Virus record (IMG/VR): IMGVR_UViG_3300025161_000003
Span: 1-30,393 of that record
DNA length: 30,393 bases
Source: a virus
Strand: one strand, 5' to 3'
The position numbers and the translations under genes are program-made. The stretch's first letter is position 1, and each line of letters opens with the position of its first letter. Below are positions 1 through 7,255 of this stretch, piece after piece. The notes beneath the pieces are model-generated. The model did no database searches. It was not told the DNA's origin and saw only the letters and a program-made list of their open reading frames with translations.

Positions 1-452
1 TCATCGCCACAGTCGGCAGCGTCGCGATGATGAGTCGCAGCATCGGCAAGCAGGTCATCGCCACAGTCGGCAGCGTCGCGATGATGAGTGCGATTCGTGT
101 CTTTCTGTTGAGCCTTATCGCTACGGCCAGCAGTTCCGCGACGATGAGTCGTAGCATTGGCAAGCAAATCGTCGTCACAGTCGGCAGCGTCGCGACGATG
201 AGTCGCAACATCGGCAAGCAGGTCATCGCCACAGTCGGCGGCGCTGCGACGATGAGTCGCAACATCGGCAAGCAGGTCATTGTCACAGTCGGCGGCGCTG
301 CGACGATGAGTCGCAGCATCGGCAAGATCATGACGGCAAGTGCATCGAGCCTTTCATCGCTTATTACAAGTATCGTTGTGCAGATCGTTGCGCGACGGTT
401 TGATATGCCAGAGCGTGTCATTGAATTTGACATGCCGGAGGTGAATGTATGA
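1..452 (+). CDS. 18-residue-repeat protein, C-terminal part (continues from 30030)
   Basis: The frame is open from base 3 and ends at the stop at 450-452. It matches the frame leaving the right end of the window, and joining the ends keeps it open (last C plus first TC gives CTC). The protein is a series of 18-residue units of the type MSRSIGKQVIATVGSVAT, starting at bases 30, 144, 198, 252 and 306. One divergent 20-residue unit lies at 84-143. After the last unit comes a unique tail rich in Ser, Val and Ile, ending in an acidic stretch (FDMPERVIEF, then DMPEVNV). On a helical wheel each unit separates into a hydrophobic half (M, I, V, V, V, A, I) and a polar half (R, K, T, S, S, Q). The position between virion surface genes and terminase suggests a structural or host-interaction role. 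The true function is unknown. Confidence 0.75.
   Translation, partial: IATVGSVAMMSRSIGKQVIATVGSVAMMSAIRVFLLSLIATASSSATMSRSIGKQIVVTVGSVATMSRNIGKQVIATVGGAATMSRNIGKQVIVTVGGAATMSRSIGKIMTASASSLSSLITSIVVQIVARRFDMPERVIEFDMPEVNV
30..323 (+). repeat. 54-bp tandem repeat, left-end copies
   Basis: The 54-bp unit begins ATGAGTCGCAGCATCGGCAA and occurs at 30-83, 144-197, 198-251 and 252-305, with a partial copy from 306. A diverged 60-bp unit lies at 84-143. The same unit occurs four times plus a partial copy at 30156-30393. Unit length is a multiple of three and the repeats are translated, so gain or loss of a unit would keep the frame. Confidence 0.95.
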
Positions 453-667
453 GCGGAATGCATGTGGCATCCAACGTAAGGGAAGCCAGCGTCGAGGTGA
501 CTGTGTTCCGATGCGGTCAGTATTCATTGTGCGGTTTACCGGGCCACGTTCGGCCATGCGTGCGTTGTCGCGTTGAGCGACTTGGCATAGTCAGCTATTA
601 CCACCGCAGTCCAATCAAGCGGCTGTTGTGGCAGATTAGGAGATTGATCAAATGGCAACAGTCTTAA
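449..667 (+). CDS. Small Cys-containing protein, unknown function
   Basis: This 72-residue frame starts at an ATG that overlaps the stop of the repeat protein (ATGA). It is preceded by a strong ribosome site, GGAGGTG at 437-443, five bases from the ATG. The middle carries a cysteine cluster (CGQYSLCGLPGHVRPCVRC, with a His), which could bind a metal. The C-terminus is basic (RRLIKWQQS). Its last 16 bases overlap the start of the next gene. I do not recognise the family. The coupled start and clear ribosome site are the main reasons to accept it. Confidence 0.55.
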   Translation: MSGMHVASNVREASVEVTVFRCGQYSLCGLPGHVRPCVRCRVERLGIVSYYHRSPIKRLLWQIRRLIKWQQS

Positions 668-1041
668 CAAATTCTGGCCGAGACATCATCACGAACCGAC
701 TAAAAGGTAGTGGCACTGAGCCGTTGTATGTAGGGTGGGGCACCGGTTCGGGCACTGCATCTGCAACCGATACGACATTGTTTACTGAGCGTGACACAGA
801 CCTGTCGAGCGCTGGCCCCAACCGCACTGTCGGCACATCCACGCGTGTGACGACTAGCGTCACAAACGACACATATCAGGTTGTAGCGACTCGAACGGCA
901 ACCGGTGCAGGCACAGTGACCAACGCAGGTACGTTTGATGCAGCAAGCGGCGGCAACTTGTTCGTGAAAGGCGATTTCACCGGTATTGGCTTGTCGTCCG
1001 GCGACAGCATCCAGTTCACAATCAAGCTGCAATTCACATAA
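652..1041 (+). CDS. Conserved virion-associated protein (tail-fibre/appendage-like)
   Basis: The 129-residue protein begins MATVLTNSGRDIITNRLKG and is rich in Thr, Ser, Gly and Val, as expected for a beta-structured virion protein. Motifs such as EPLYVGWGTG, a Thr-rich centre, NAGTFDAASGGNLFVKGDF and a final IQFTIKLQF strand resemble a small protein often found next to structural genes of tailed phages. Its exact place in the particle is not established here. AGGAG lies just upstream of the ATG. The stop codon is followed directly by the next ATG, so the genes are probably co-translated. I infer a tail or appendage component. Confidence 0.6.
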   Translation: MATVLTNSGRDIITNRLKGSGTEPLYVGWGTGSGTASATDTTLFTERDTDLSSAGPNRTVGTSTRVTTSVTNDTYQVVATRTATGAGTVTNAGTFDAASGGNLFVKGDFTGIGLSSGDSIQFTIKLQFT

Positions 1042-1356
1042 ATGCAGCCTGCTTCACTTGAATGCAAAAAGTCGCCAACGCGACAACGGGTTGGCGAGGC
1101 AATCGCATATAGCGTGCGTGTGCCATCGTCACTTGGCACGCCTAGCTCGCCGCTTGTCAAAGTGTGGAATGAGACGACCGGTACAGACGTGACGGCAGTC
1201 GTCATGCCGGTGAACTCGCCAAGTGTGAGTGGCCAGCGTATCACCACGTCCAAATTGCAATCGCTGACGGCGGGGCACGTGTATCGCATTGATGTGCAAT
1301 TCGACGCAGGCGGCAACACGTTTATTCCCTACATTCGGGTTTTTGCTGATGGATGA
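1042..1356 (+). CDS. Hypothetical beta-rich virion protein
   Basis: The 104-residue frame starts at the base after the previous stop. The central and C-terminal parts alternate hydrophobic and polar residues (VKVWNETTGTDVTAVV, HVYRIDVQFDAGGNTFIPYI), the pattern of an immunoglobulin-like beta sandwich. It has no signal peptide or membrane segment. The gene sits between a probable virion protein and the small terminase and overlaps the terminase start by eight bases. A minor structural or accessory protein is likely. The function is not recognised. Confidence 0.55.
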   Translation: MQPASLECKKSPTRQRVGEAIAYSVRVPSSLGTPSSPLVKVWNETTGTDVTAVVMPVNSPSVSGQRITTSKLQSLTAGHVYRIDVQFDAGGNTFIPYIRVFADG

Positions 1357-1780
1357 GCGCGATTACAAAAGCGGGCGTGACGAGCGCGGCCACTTCGTCA
1401 AAGGCGTGTGGAAAGGCGGGCCAGGCCGGCCGTCGCGCAAGCGCGAAACGGCGCGGCTCGAAATCCTTGCGCAAATCGCCAACGAAGAAAGGTGGCGCGC
1501 GATCTGCGAAGCGGCGGTCAACGACGCGATCAATGGCGCAGACGGCGCAACGCGCGACCGTGGCCGGCGATGGATTGCCGAATACCTTATCGGCAAACCA
1601 CAGCAAACAATCAATTTGCGAGCCGTCGAGGGGGACGCCTGGGACGAATATTCAGAGCTCAGCGACGACGAACTCCGCGCGATTGCCAACAGCGAAGATC
1701 GCGAAGGCGATCTTGGCAGCGCGCGAATGGAAGAGGCAACATCGAGCAAGGCAGGAGCTGGCACGTCGCCATCTGATTGA
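1349..1780 (+). CDS. terS: Terminase small subunit (probable)
   Basis: This 143-residue protein lies immediately before the large terminase, the normal place for the DNA-recognition subunit of the packaging motor. The N-terminus is basic, with a KGVWKGGPGRPSRKRE segment like the Gly-Arg-Pro tract common in phage small terminases. A helical, charged middle follows (ILAQIANEERWRAICEAAVNDAI, then RDRGRRWIAEYLIGKPQQTI). The C-terminus is acidic and then flexible (SELSDDELRAIANSEDRE). I chose ATG 1349, which gives an eight-base overlap with the previous gene. Its end overlaps the start of the large subunit by about 68 bases. The assignment rests on context and general character. Confidence 0.65.
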   Translation: MDERDYKSGRDERGHFVKGVWKGGPGRPSRKRETARLEILAQIANEERWRAICEAAVNDAINGADGATRDRGRRWIAEYLIGKPQQTINLRAVEGDAWDEYSELSDDELRAIANSEDREGDLGSARMEEATSSKAGAGTSPSD

Positions 1781-3092
1781 CTTTGCTTTGTTCGTTGATC
1801 GAACCTATCGCGCTGCGCCCCACTTGGCAGAGATAGCTGGATGGCTGGAGCGAGTGGAGTGCGGCGAAATCAAGCGTCTGATGATTTTTGCGCCACCAAG
1901 GCATGGCAAAAGCAGGTTAGTAAGCGAGTTATTCCCTGCGTGGTGGCTGGGGCGTGATCCGTCTCAGCAATTCATTGTTGCCAGTCACACGGCTGAGTTA
2001 GCTGAGACATTTAGTCGCAACGTGCGCAACATGATTGATACCGAGATGTATGCAGACGCCTTCCCTGGTGTTGTCTTGAGCAGCGACAGCAAAGCTGTTC
2101 AGCAGTGGACGCTTGAAGGCTTCACGCGGCCGTCGTTCATCGCGGTTGGCGTTGGCGGTTCGCCGACTGGCAAAGGTGCTACGTGCATGATCGTTGATGA
2201 TCCGATCGGAAAGGCTGAAGAGGCGGACAGTCAATTGCAACGTGAGCATTTGTATACCTGGTATACGCAGACTATGCGCCCCCGTCTTGAGCCATCCGGC
2301 GCGATCATCCTCATGATGCAGCGTTGGCATGAGGACGATCTAGCCGGGCGACTATTGCGCGACGCCCAACGCGACGGTGAGCAGTGGCACGTCGTCAGCA
2401 TGCCAGCGATCAACAATGCAGGTAAGGCACTTTGGCCTGAGCGCTGGCCGCTCAGTGAACTTGAGGCGATTCGTAGCGTGTCTGTGCGCAGCTTCGAGGC
2501 TAAATACATGCAGCGGCCACGACCGGCAGAAGGTGCGTTATTCAAGCGCATTTGGTTGCGCACGATTGACGCAGGTAGCGTGCCGCAGGGATTGCGGTGG
2601 GTGCGTTACTGGGACTTAGCTTACAGCGTCAAACAAAGCGCTCACAACAGCGCCACTATCAGCGGCGCGATGGATGCCAACGGAACGATCTATCTTCGGC
2701 GCGGGTGGGCTGGGCGTGAAGAGACGCCCGACTTGCGCCGGCGCATCAAGATGATTATGTTGTCCGAACGGCGCGACCGGCATGGGATTGAAAAGGCGAT
2801 GCACGGGGGGAGTATTGTGCAAGACCTGCGGCGCGAGCCGGAATTGCTCAGTATCGCGTTCGAAGCTGTCGACATTGACAGCGATAAAGTCGTGCGTGCT
2901 ACGCCAGTAGCTGATCGAGCGGAAGCGGGCAAAGTATGCTTTGTGCGCGAGAGTGTCAGCGATGATGCTTGGATCGCCGATTGGATTGATGAACTATGCG
3001 CGTTCCCATTTGGCGCGCACGACGACCGCGTTGACGCTGTTTCCGGTGTGTTTGTTATGCTGAGCACAGCAAGCAAAGGCGTGTATTTATGA
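1713..3092 (+). CDS. terL: Terminase large subunit
   Basis: This is the ATPase/nuclease of the DNA packaging motor. The ATPase domain has a Walker-A-like APPRHGKS at about residues 60-67 and a Walker-B-like CMIVDDP near 158. The C-terminal RNase-H-like nuclease has an aspartate in YWDLA near 300 and a final acidic cluster in HDDRVDAVSGVF near 440. The frame stays open upstream to 1353, but that part is low-complexity and only shadows the small terminase. I therefore chose TTG 1713, preceded by AAGGCG, which gives 459 residues, the usual length. No in-frame ATG occurs before the ATPase motif, so the start is uncertain. The stop overlaps the portal ATG (ATGA). Confidence 0.9.
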   Translation: MAAREWKRQHRARQELARRHLIDFALFVDRTYRAAPHLAEIAGWLERVECGEIKRLMIFAPPRHGKSRLVSELFPAWWLGRDPSQQFIVASHTAELAETFSRNVRNMIDTEMYADAFPGVVLSSDSKAVQQWTLEGFTRPSFIAVGVGGSPTGKGATCMIVDDPIGKAEEADSQLQREHLYTWYTQTMRPRLEPSGAIILMMQRWHEDDLAGRLLRDAQRDGEQWHVVSMPAINNAGKALWPERWPLSELEAIRSVSVRSFEAKYMQRPRPAEGALFKRIWLRTIDAGSVPQGLRWVRYWDLAYSVKQSAHNSATISGAMDANGTIYLRRGWAGREETPDLRRRIKMIMLSERRDRHGIEKAMHGGSIVQDLRREPELLSIAFEAVDIDSDKVVRATPVADRAEAGKVCFVRESVSDDAWIADWIDELCAFPFGAHDDRVDAVSGVFVMLSTASKGVYL

Positions 3093-5137
3093 ATATCATT
3101 CAACGCATTGTTTCACGCTGGTTCGGCGATGCGCAATTGTCACAAGCAAAGGCTGCCTACAACGTCGTTCCGGTGGGTGTGCAGGGCAGGCCTTTTAGGC
3201 GCACTTATGATGCGGCCAAGCTCATCAGCGCTGCAAGAACCAACGAAGTTGTCTACGCTTGCATCAGCACCAAGCAGCGCACTGCGGTTGATCCACGCCT
3301 GTTTGTCGAACGACGCCAGAGTGATGGCCGATGGATAGAGATAGACGGTCATCCATTGCGCCGTCTTATCATGCGACCTAATGTTGATATGGACGAGATT
3401 GGCTTTTGGCAATGGTTTATTGCCAGCCGTGAAATCTGTGGCGAGTTTTACGCTGAGATCGTCCGATCGTCGAAGAATGGCCCGCCCGTCGCGTTGTATC
3501 CTCTCAATCCCGCGCTGGTTGATCCAATTCCTGCTAGCGATGGCACGATCAGCGGTTATCGCTGGCAGCTTGGTTATTTGAAGCAGGACATCCCAGCCAC
3601 CGACATGTTGGTTTGGCGCAATGTAGACATCGGCAACCGGTGGCGCGGGTTAAGCCCGCTTGCCGTTGCGCTGGGTGCCGTGGCTGGTGATACCGCGCAG
3701 ACTGATTATGTCAATGAGTTCTTCAAAGTAGGCGGCGTGCCGTCTGGCATTCTGACCATTAAAGGGCGCACGGTGACGCAAACAGAAGCCGATGAAATCC
3801 GAGAGCGATGGCGCGCAAAATTTTCACCGTCACTCTCCGGCAACATGAGTGATATTGCTGTGCTCGACGAGAATGCGGATTTCCAAGTGCTCGGCAGCCG
3901 TATGAGTGAGCTACAGTCTGAGGAGCTTCGCGGCGTTGCTGAGTCGCGCATCTGCATGGTTTTCGGCGTACCGCCGCTCGTGATCTATGCTTACATCGGT
4001 ATGCTGCGCGCGATTCAATCCAACTTACGTGAGGCGTGGCAGCAGTTTTGGGATAGCACACTTACGCCCGAATACAAGGCTATGCGTGCTTGGATGACGA
4101 CGGCGCTGTTGCCTGAGTTTGAAGATGATGATTTGGTTATGAGTGAACGCGTGCGGTGCCAGTGGGATATGTCGCAGGTTGCTGCGTTACAAGATGACGT
4201 AGATGGCATCCAAAAACGAGCGCGCGAGAATTGGAGAGCGGGCGGGATCACGCGCAACGAGTTTCGCTCTGTGATTGGTGCACAGCCTATCAGCGATGGC
4301 GACGTGTTCATAGATCAGATCAGCCGATCATTTGGAAGTGGATGGGGTAGGGGTAGCGATGAAACGCAACCAGAGGTAGAACAACGCGCTGTTCGCACGT
4401 CGCCGCTAGGTAAAAGTGCTAGTACTGCGTTTGCTCAGCGCAAAGCTGATGATGAGGTACGGCGCATTGACCGCAGCCGCGAGAAAATCATTGGCAAGGC
4501 GCGTCTCAAGATTGAGTCTTACTTGCTTGACGAATATGAAGGCGCCAGCGATCGAATAAAGCGCGATGGCATTGATGCAGCTACGGTTGGCGCTGACGAT
4601 GGAACAAAGCTCCAGAACATAATGCGTTCGTTCTATCGTCTTGCTCTGCGTGCCGCTTACGACGATACAAACGTTCTACTTGCCGATCAAGATGTCAGTG
4701 TGAGCTTTGATCTCGAGAACCCGCGCGTTCGTGATACTATCAATCAACTACTTGAGCAACTCAAGAACGACATCCCCAATACGACAAAAGAGGAAATCAG
4801 AGAATTCATAGCCGAAGGTCTGCGCGAGGGCTGGAGCACGGACAAGATTGGCGACGAGCTGCGCGCTGCTGCGCCTGACCTAACGGCGCGACGTGCTGAT
4901 ACCATTGCTCGGACGGAAGTTGCGCGCGCCCACTCCCGTGGCGCGTTGCTGAGTTATGAAGAGTCCGGCGTAGTGAGTGGTGTGGAATGGAACGCGACGC
5001 TCGACAATAAGACCAGTGAGATTTGTCAACGTTTGAACGGGCGTCGTGTGGCGCTTGGTGCGGCGTTTGAAGATGGCATCACTGAGCCACCTGCGCATCC
5101 AAATTGCCGTAGCGTCCTTTTGCCGGTAGTGGATTGA
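3089..5137 (+). CDS. Portal protein fused to MuF-type head morphogenesis domain
   Basis: The 682-residue protein has two parts. Residues 1 to about 410 are an HK97/SPP1-type portal, the dodecameric ring through which DNA enters the head. Supporting segments include RTNEVVYACISTKQRTA, FYAEIVRSSKNGPPVALYPL, WRGLSPLAVALG, EFFKVGGVPSGIL and RICMVFGVPPLVIY. After a charged linker (about 420-470) comes a helical region and then a MuF domain: ADTIARTEVARAHSRGAL, the TLDNKTSEICQRLNGR segment, and a final PPAHPNCRSVLLP near residues 603-682. In many phages portal and MuF are separate adjacent genes. The start overlaps the terminase stop. A promoter-like sequence overlaps the stop codon. Confidence 0.92.
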   Translation: MNIIQRIVSRWFGDAQLSQAKAAYNVVPVGVQGRPFRRTYDAAKLISAARTNEVVYACISTKQRTAVDPRLFVERRQSDGRWIEIDGHPLRRLIMRPNVDMDEIGFWQWFIASREICGEFYAEIVRSSKNGPPVALYPLNPALVDPIPASDGTISGYRWQLGYLKQDIPATDMLVWRNVDIGNRWRGLSPLAVALGAVAGDTAQTDYVNEFFKVGGVPSGILTIKGRTVTQTEADEIRERWRAKFSPSLSGNMSDIAVLDENADFQVLGSRMSELQSEELRGVAESRICMVFGVPPLVIYAYIGMLRAIQSNLREAWQQFWDSTLTPEYKAMRAWMTTALLPEFEDDDLVMSERVRCQWDMSQVAALQDDVDGIQKRARENWRAGGITRNEFRSVIGAQPISDGDVFIDQISRSFGSGWGRGSDETQPEVEQRAVRTSPLGKSASTAFAQRKADDEVRRIDRSREKIIGKARLKIESYLLDEYEGASDRIKRDGIDAATVGADDGTKLQNIMRSFYRLALRAAYDDTNVLLADQDVSVSFDLENPRVRDTINQLLEQLKNDIPNTTKEEIREFIAEGLREGWSTDKIGDELRAAAPDLTARRADTIARTEVARAHSRGALLSYEESGVVSGVEWNATLDNKTSEICQRLNGRRVALGAAFEDGITEPPAHPNCRSVLLPVVD

Positions 5138-5161
5138 CGGCGAAGGCAGATAGGCTAGAAT
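5134..5161 (+). promoter_or_regulatory. Sigma70-like promoter, copy 1
   Basis: TTGACG (5134-5139) and TAGAAT (5156-5161) are separated by 16 bases. The -35 box overlaps the portal stop codon. A start of transcription near 5168 would place the structured leader at the 5' end of the protease-capsid-tail message. A sister promoter with the same layout lies at 27839-27867. Confidence 0.6.
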
Positions 5162-5181
5162 CACCCACAATTCAATATAGA

Positions 5182-5243
5182 CGGCCAGAGCGATTACCGC
5201 GCGGCCATGTGCATAACCTGCACATGGCCGCGTGTTCTTTTCC
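5182..5243 (+). ncRNA. Structured leader element, copy 1 (attenuator or antitermination-like RNA)
   Basis: Bases 5182-5209 are identical to 27884-27911. A 14-bp perfect stem (5200-5213 with 5219-5232, loop TAACC) follows, and then a U-rich TGTTCTTTTCC. In the other copy the tip of the stem has a different sequence but still pairs, which argues for selection on RNA structure. It could be a terminator/attenuator, an mRNA-stabilising leader, or an antitermination RNA like the put sites of phage HK022. The sequence alone does not decide between these. Confidence 0.6.
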
Positions 5244-5252
5244 GGTTTACAC

Positions 5253-5978
5253 ATGGAGATCAAGACAACAACGCATCAGATTAAGTCTATTGATGGGCGC
5301 ACTGTTACTGGCATCTTTGCTGTGCATGGCAACGTAGACGATGGCGGTGACCGGTCGTGGCCTGGCGCGTTTGCCAAGACATTTGCTGAGCGCGCCGGCA
5401 AGGTGCGCTTTCTCTGGGGGCATGACTTTCTCAGTCCACCAATTGCGCGCATCATCAGTCTGCGCGAGGTTGGTCGTGATGAATTGCCTGAGTCTGTTTT
5501 AGCCGTTGCGCCTGATGCAATGGGCGGTGCAGAGGTGACGCGCGAATACCTCGACACGCCGCGCGGGAATGAAGTTTTGGACGGCATTAAAGCAGGTGCA
5601 ATCACTGAGATGAGTTATGCATACGACGCCGTGAAATTTGATTTTGAGGAGTTGGACGGCCGACGTGTGCGCAATCTACGTGAAGTGCGACTGTACGAGG
5701 TTAGTGACGTGAATTGGGGCATGAACCCAGCCACACAAGGCAGCAAGACTAGCTGGCTTATTGAACAGATCGCCTACTACATGACTGCACTCAAAAGTGG
5801 TGCTCGACATAGTGCCAGCGATATTGAACTCATCAATCAGATTGCAGCCAACGCTTTCGCGCTGGGTGCGACAAATATCAAGCTTATCAGTGACCAGGAC
5901 GATGACAAGAGCCGAGCCGAGCTAGTCTCACTCACTCGTACACGTCGACGTCTTGCATTGCTTCAGCTTTCTTTGTGA
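5253..5978 (+). CDS. HK97-family prohead protease (S78-type)
   Basis: The 241-residue serine protease would cleave the scaffold part of the capsid protein during head maturation. The family pattern is clear: FLWGHDFLSPPIARI contains the catalytic histidine (about His57), GAITEMSYAYDAVKF contains the catalytic serine (about Ser121), and the closing motif VRLYEVSDVNWGMNPAT is typical. ATG 5253 starts right after the leader hairpin and has no obvious Shine-Dalgarno sequence. GTG 5232 is an in-frame alternative inside the hairpin arm, so translation may be controlled by the fold. Capsid protein follows after 11 bases. Confidence 0.92.
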   Translation: MEIKTTTHQIKSIDGRTVTGIFAVHGNVDDGGDRSWPGAFAKTFAERAGKVRFLWGHDFLSPPIARIISLREVGRDELPESVLAVAPDAMGGAEVTREYLDTPRGNEVLDGIKAGAITEMSYAYDAVKFDFEELDGRRVRNLREVRLYEVSDVNWGMNPATQGSKTSWLIEQIAYYMTALKSGARHSASDIELINQIAANAFALGATNIKLISDQDDDKSRAELVSLTRTRRRLALLQLSL

Positions 5979-5989
5979 GGTAAATCAAC

Positions 5990-7195
5990 ATGAATCCACG
6001 AATTAAAACCCTCCGCACTGAGCTTGCAACGTTGACCAATCAGGCAAAAGCGTTGTATGCGGAGATAGAATCCACGCCAGCCGACAAGCGTCGTGCGGAG
6101 GATGTACAGAAACTCGACAACCTGATCGCAGAAGGTGAAGCCAAGCGCAAAGAGTTACAGCGTTTGGAGGCTTTGGAGGCCAACGACGAAGCTGTGACTG
6201 GCGGCGAATCAGGTGAGCGCAAGACACGCGATAGCGGTGAGCCGCGCCAAAAGACGTGGGGACAGACGGTCATCGAGTCCGATCAGTTCAAGAGCCGCAT
6301 GAGCCGCAATGATGGTTTTGGGCCTGTCGAGGTCAAGAACATCATTGTGGGCGTGTCGGGCGTGTCGGGTGGCAATCAATACTTCGTGCAGGCGCAGCGT
6401 GACGGCGTCTACGCTGCGCCGCGCCAGGAGATTACCGTTCTCGATCTTCTGACTATCCGGCGGACGTCCAGCAACGCGGTTGAATATGTGCAAAACACCA
6501 CGCGCACCAACAACGCTGCTGAAACTGAGGAGGCAGCCGCCAAGCCGCAATCTGATCTGGTGTTTGCTCTCGTAACGGAGCCGGTGCGTACTATCGCGAC
6601 GTACCTGACTGCCTCGCGCCAGGTGCTCGACGACGAGCCGCAATTGATGGCAATGATTGACGAGGATTTGCCGTTTATGCTCAATCAGCGCTTGCAGACG
6701 CAGATCATCAATGGCAACGGCGCGGCGCCTAACCTGCGCGGCATTCTGAACGTATCCGGCATCGCGACGCGTGTCCACGCTACCAGCGGCGCACGTTTTA
6801 GCGCGACGGACACTCGCGCTGACACCATCAAGCGCATGTTGACTGACATTCAGCTAGCGTTTTTTGCACCGGACGGCATTCTTTTGCATCCTGCTGATGC
6901 TGAGAAGTTGGAACTGGAGAAGGACACTACAGGACAATACATCAAGGCTTACGACGCTGTTACGCTCCGGATCTGGCGTGTACCTGTCGTGGTCAACACG
7001 GTGATTCCAGCGGGCACAGCCTTAGCAGGGGCCTGGCGTGCAGGTGCACGGTTGTGGGTGCGTGACGAAGGTTCAATCCGTACAGGTGAACCGAACGATC
7101 ACTTCCGGCGTAACCTGGTTGACTTGCTGCTGGAGATTCGTGCTGCGTTTGGTGTGCCGTATCCTGGCGCGTTTGCTCGTGCGACCGGTCTGTGA
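5990..7195 (+). CDS. HK97-fold major capsid protein
   Basis: The 401-residue protein sits just behind the protease, as in HK97-type phages. Residues 1 to about 95 form a charged coiled coil (the delta/scaffold region, with RTELATLTNQAKALYAEIES and EAKRKELQRLEALEAN) that the protease should remove. The rest is the HK97 capsid domain: TVLDLLTIRRTSSNAVEYVQ, the central RTIATYLTASRQVLDDEPQL, NQRLQTQIINGNGAAPNLRG (the usual 'GNG' loop), PDGILLHPADAEKLEL, and the final DLLLEIRAAFGVPYPGAF. A GAGG ribosome site precedes the ATG. A strong hairpin follows the stop. Confidence 0.95.
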   Translation: MNPRIKTLRTELATLTNQAKALYAEIESTPADKRRAEDVQKLDNLIAEGEAKRKELQRLEALEANDEAVTGGESGERKTRDSGEPRQKTWGQTVIESDQFKSRMSRNDGFGPVEVKNIIVGVSGVSGGNQYFVQAQRDGVYAAPRQEITVLDLLTIRRTSSNAVEYVQNTTRTNNAAETEEAAAKPQSDLVFALVTEPVRTIATYLTASRQVLDDEPQLMAMIDEDLPFMLNQRLQTQIINGNGAAPNLRGILNVSGIATRVHATSGARFSATDTRADTIKRMLTDIQLAFFAPDGILLHPADAEKLELEKDTTGQYIKAYDAVTLRIWRVPVVVNTVIPAGTALAGAWRAGARLWVRDEGSIRTGEPNDHFRRNLVDLLLEIRAAFGVPYPGAFARATGL

Positions 7196-7203
7196 TTTTT
7201 TGG

Positions 7204-7241
7204 GCGACGCTCTGCGTAGTCAATCTTACGCAGAGCGTCGC
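7204..7241. other. Perfect intergenic hairpin after the capsid gene
   Basis: A 15-bp perfect stem pairs 7204-7218 with 7227-7241 around an eight-base loop. There is no U-run after it on either strand (T6 lies upstream on the plus strand), so it does not look like an ordinary terminator. Its position right behind the capsid gene suggests RNA protection or processing that raises capsid output over the genes downstream. Confidence 0.65.
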
Positions 7242-7255
7242 GAAAGAACAAATAC

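Noticed and set aside
1353-1712. Upstream extension of the large terminase frame to ATG 1353
   Set aside because: The extra 120 residues are Ala/Lys/Arg/Ser-rich, unlike any terminase N-terminus, and run opposite the well-supported small terminase frame. The usual terminase length is reached from TTG 1713.
7204-7241. Intrinsic terminator after the capsid gene
   Set aside because: There is no U-run after the stem on either strand and the next gene follows closely; called a hairpin only.
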